From contig NZ_HF536772.1 of assembly GCF_000312665.1 (NCBI RefSeq), positions 2,163,596-2,227,595 of the forward strand: 64,000 bases of DNA, written 5' to 3'. This DNA comes from Rhizobium mesoamericanum STM3625 (GTDB lineage Bacteria > Pseudomonadota > Alphaproteobacteria > Rhizobiales > Rhizobiaceae). A program made the position numbers and the translations under genes. Numbering within the stretch: the stretch's first letter is position 1; every line of letters begins with the position of its first letter. Shown piece after piece: positions 63,751-64,000 of this stretch. Below the pieces are notes generated by a model. The model saw nothing but the letters and a program-made list of their open reading frames with translations, had not been told where the DNA came from and did no database searches.

Positions 63751-64000
63751 TGCTCGCTCATCGAGAGCAGCAAATGAAGTAGTATCATATCCTTGACCTG
63801 ATCGTGCGCGTTCTTCGGGTTATATCTTCCCCTGCCATCGGCAGTGGATATTGCCGATCGGGCACTTCCTTCCCATATGCGTCCGCAGGCTAGGAATACG
63901 GTCCGCAATTAGGCCTTGCGCAATTTCCCCGAAAGCCTTAAACGGCGGCACTAAACCGGTTCGCCGGGGTCATCCATTTCGTTCACAGGAAGCATTCAAA
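63751..64000. other. Right end of window, no gene seen
   Basis: 250 bp. The minus-strand frame at 63687-63908 overlaps the membrane-protein gene and is not protein-like. Confidence 0.4.

Overview
The window looks like a chromosomal segment of an alphaproteobacterium of the order Rhizobiales, most likely Rhizobiaceae (Rhizobium, Sinorhizobium/Ensifer or Agrobacterium type). The pointers are an LdtR-type MarR regulator near an L,D-transpeptidase, DUF6163, DUF2842, DUF982 and DUF6894 proteins, a RNase E with a long acidic insert in its S1 domain, a CBP3-like bc1 chaperone, and the gene order rne / amiC / mrcA / prfB. The species cannot be fixed from sequence reading alone.

Layout. 1-8 kb: end of a secreted protein, parC, an SRPBCC protein, an EamA transporter, bpt, an RDD protein, hemB, DUF6163 and ldtR. 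8-25 kb: a glycosyltransferase-like protein, ldtP, the run glyA-nrdR-ribD-ribE and ribH-nusB, then hppA, bamE, a CBP3-like chaperone, YceD/DUF177, plsX, fabH, ihfA and a MerR regulator. 25-28 kb: small accessory genes around tRNA-Pro(GGG). 28-36.4 kb: a polysaccharide locus (Wzy/ligase-like protein, polyprenyl-P glycosylphosphotransferase, GT4, Wza-like exporter, Wzc/ExoP-like co-polymerase, FemAB/CelD-like acyltransferase) resembling unipolar-polysaccharide or holdfast clusters. 36.4-48 kb: DUF2842, ctaA, rne, amiC, mrcA, prfB with a programmed +1 frameshift, and nadK. 48-57 kb: accessory genes (a TPR protein, DUF982, an XRE-cupin regulator facing a fasciclin/DUF378/TspO operon), tRNA-Thr and rlmB.

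57.5-63.2 kb is a 5.6 kb integrative element in the 3' end of tRNA-Gly(TCC). It is bounded by a 48 bp direct repeat with one mismatch. It carries a tyrosine recombinase broken by at least two frameshifts, a DnaA-domain-IV-like gene with one in-frame TAG, a small DUF982-like gene, a relic of a LigD-type DNA ligase, a DUF1476 (F1-ATPase zeta subunit-like) gene, and two tandem paralogues with a regular eight-cysteine C-terminal module that I do not recognise. Chromosomal sequence resumes after attR with a membrane protein.

Most interesting items: (1) the tandem eight-cysteine proteins; (2) the hppA leader, where a 10-nt perfect anti-Shine-Dalgarno, a decoy SD and a hairpin next to the SD suggest a switch on a proton-pumping pyrophosphatase; (3) a zeta-like ATPase inhibitor homologue on a mobile island; (4) a Wzc-like protein whose Walker A lysine is missing; (5) the prfB frameshift site; (6) several freshly broken genes that mark recent decay.
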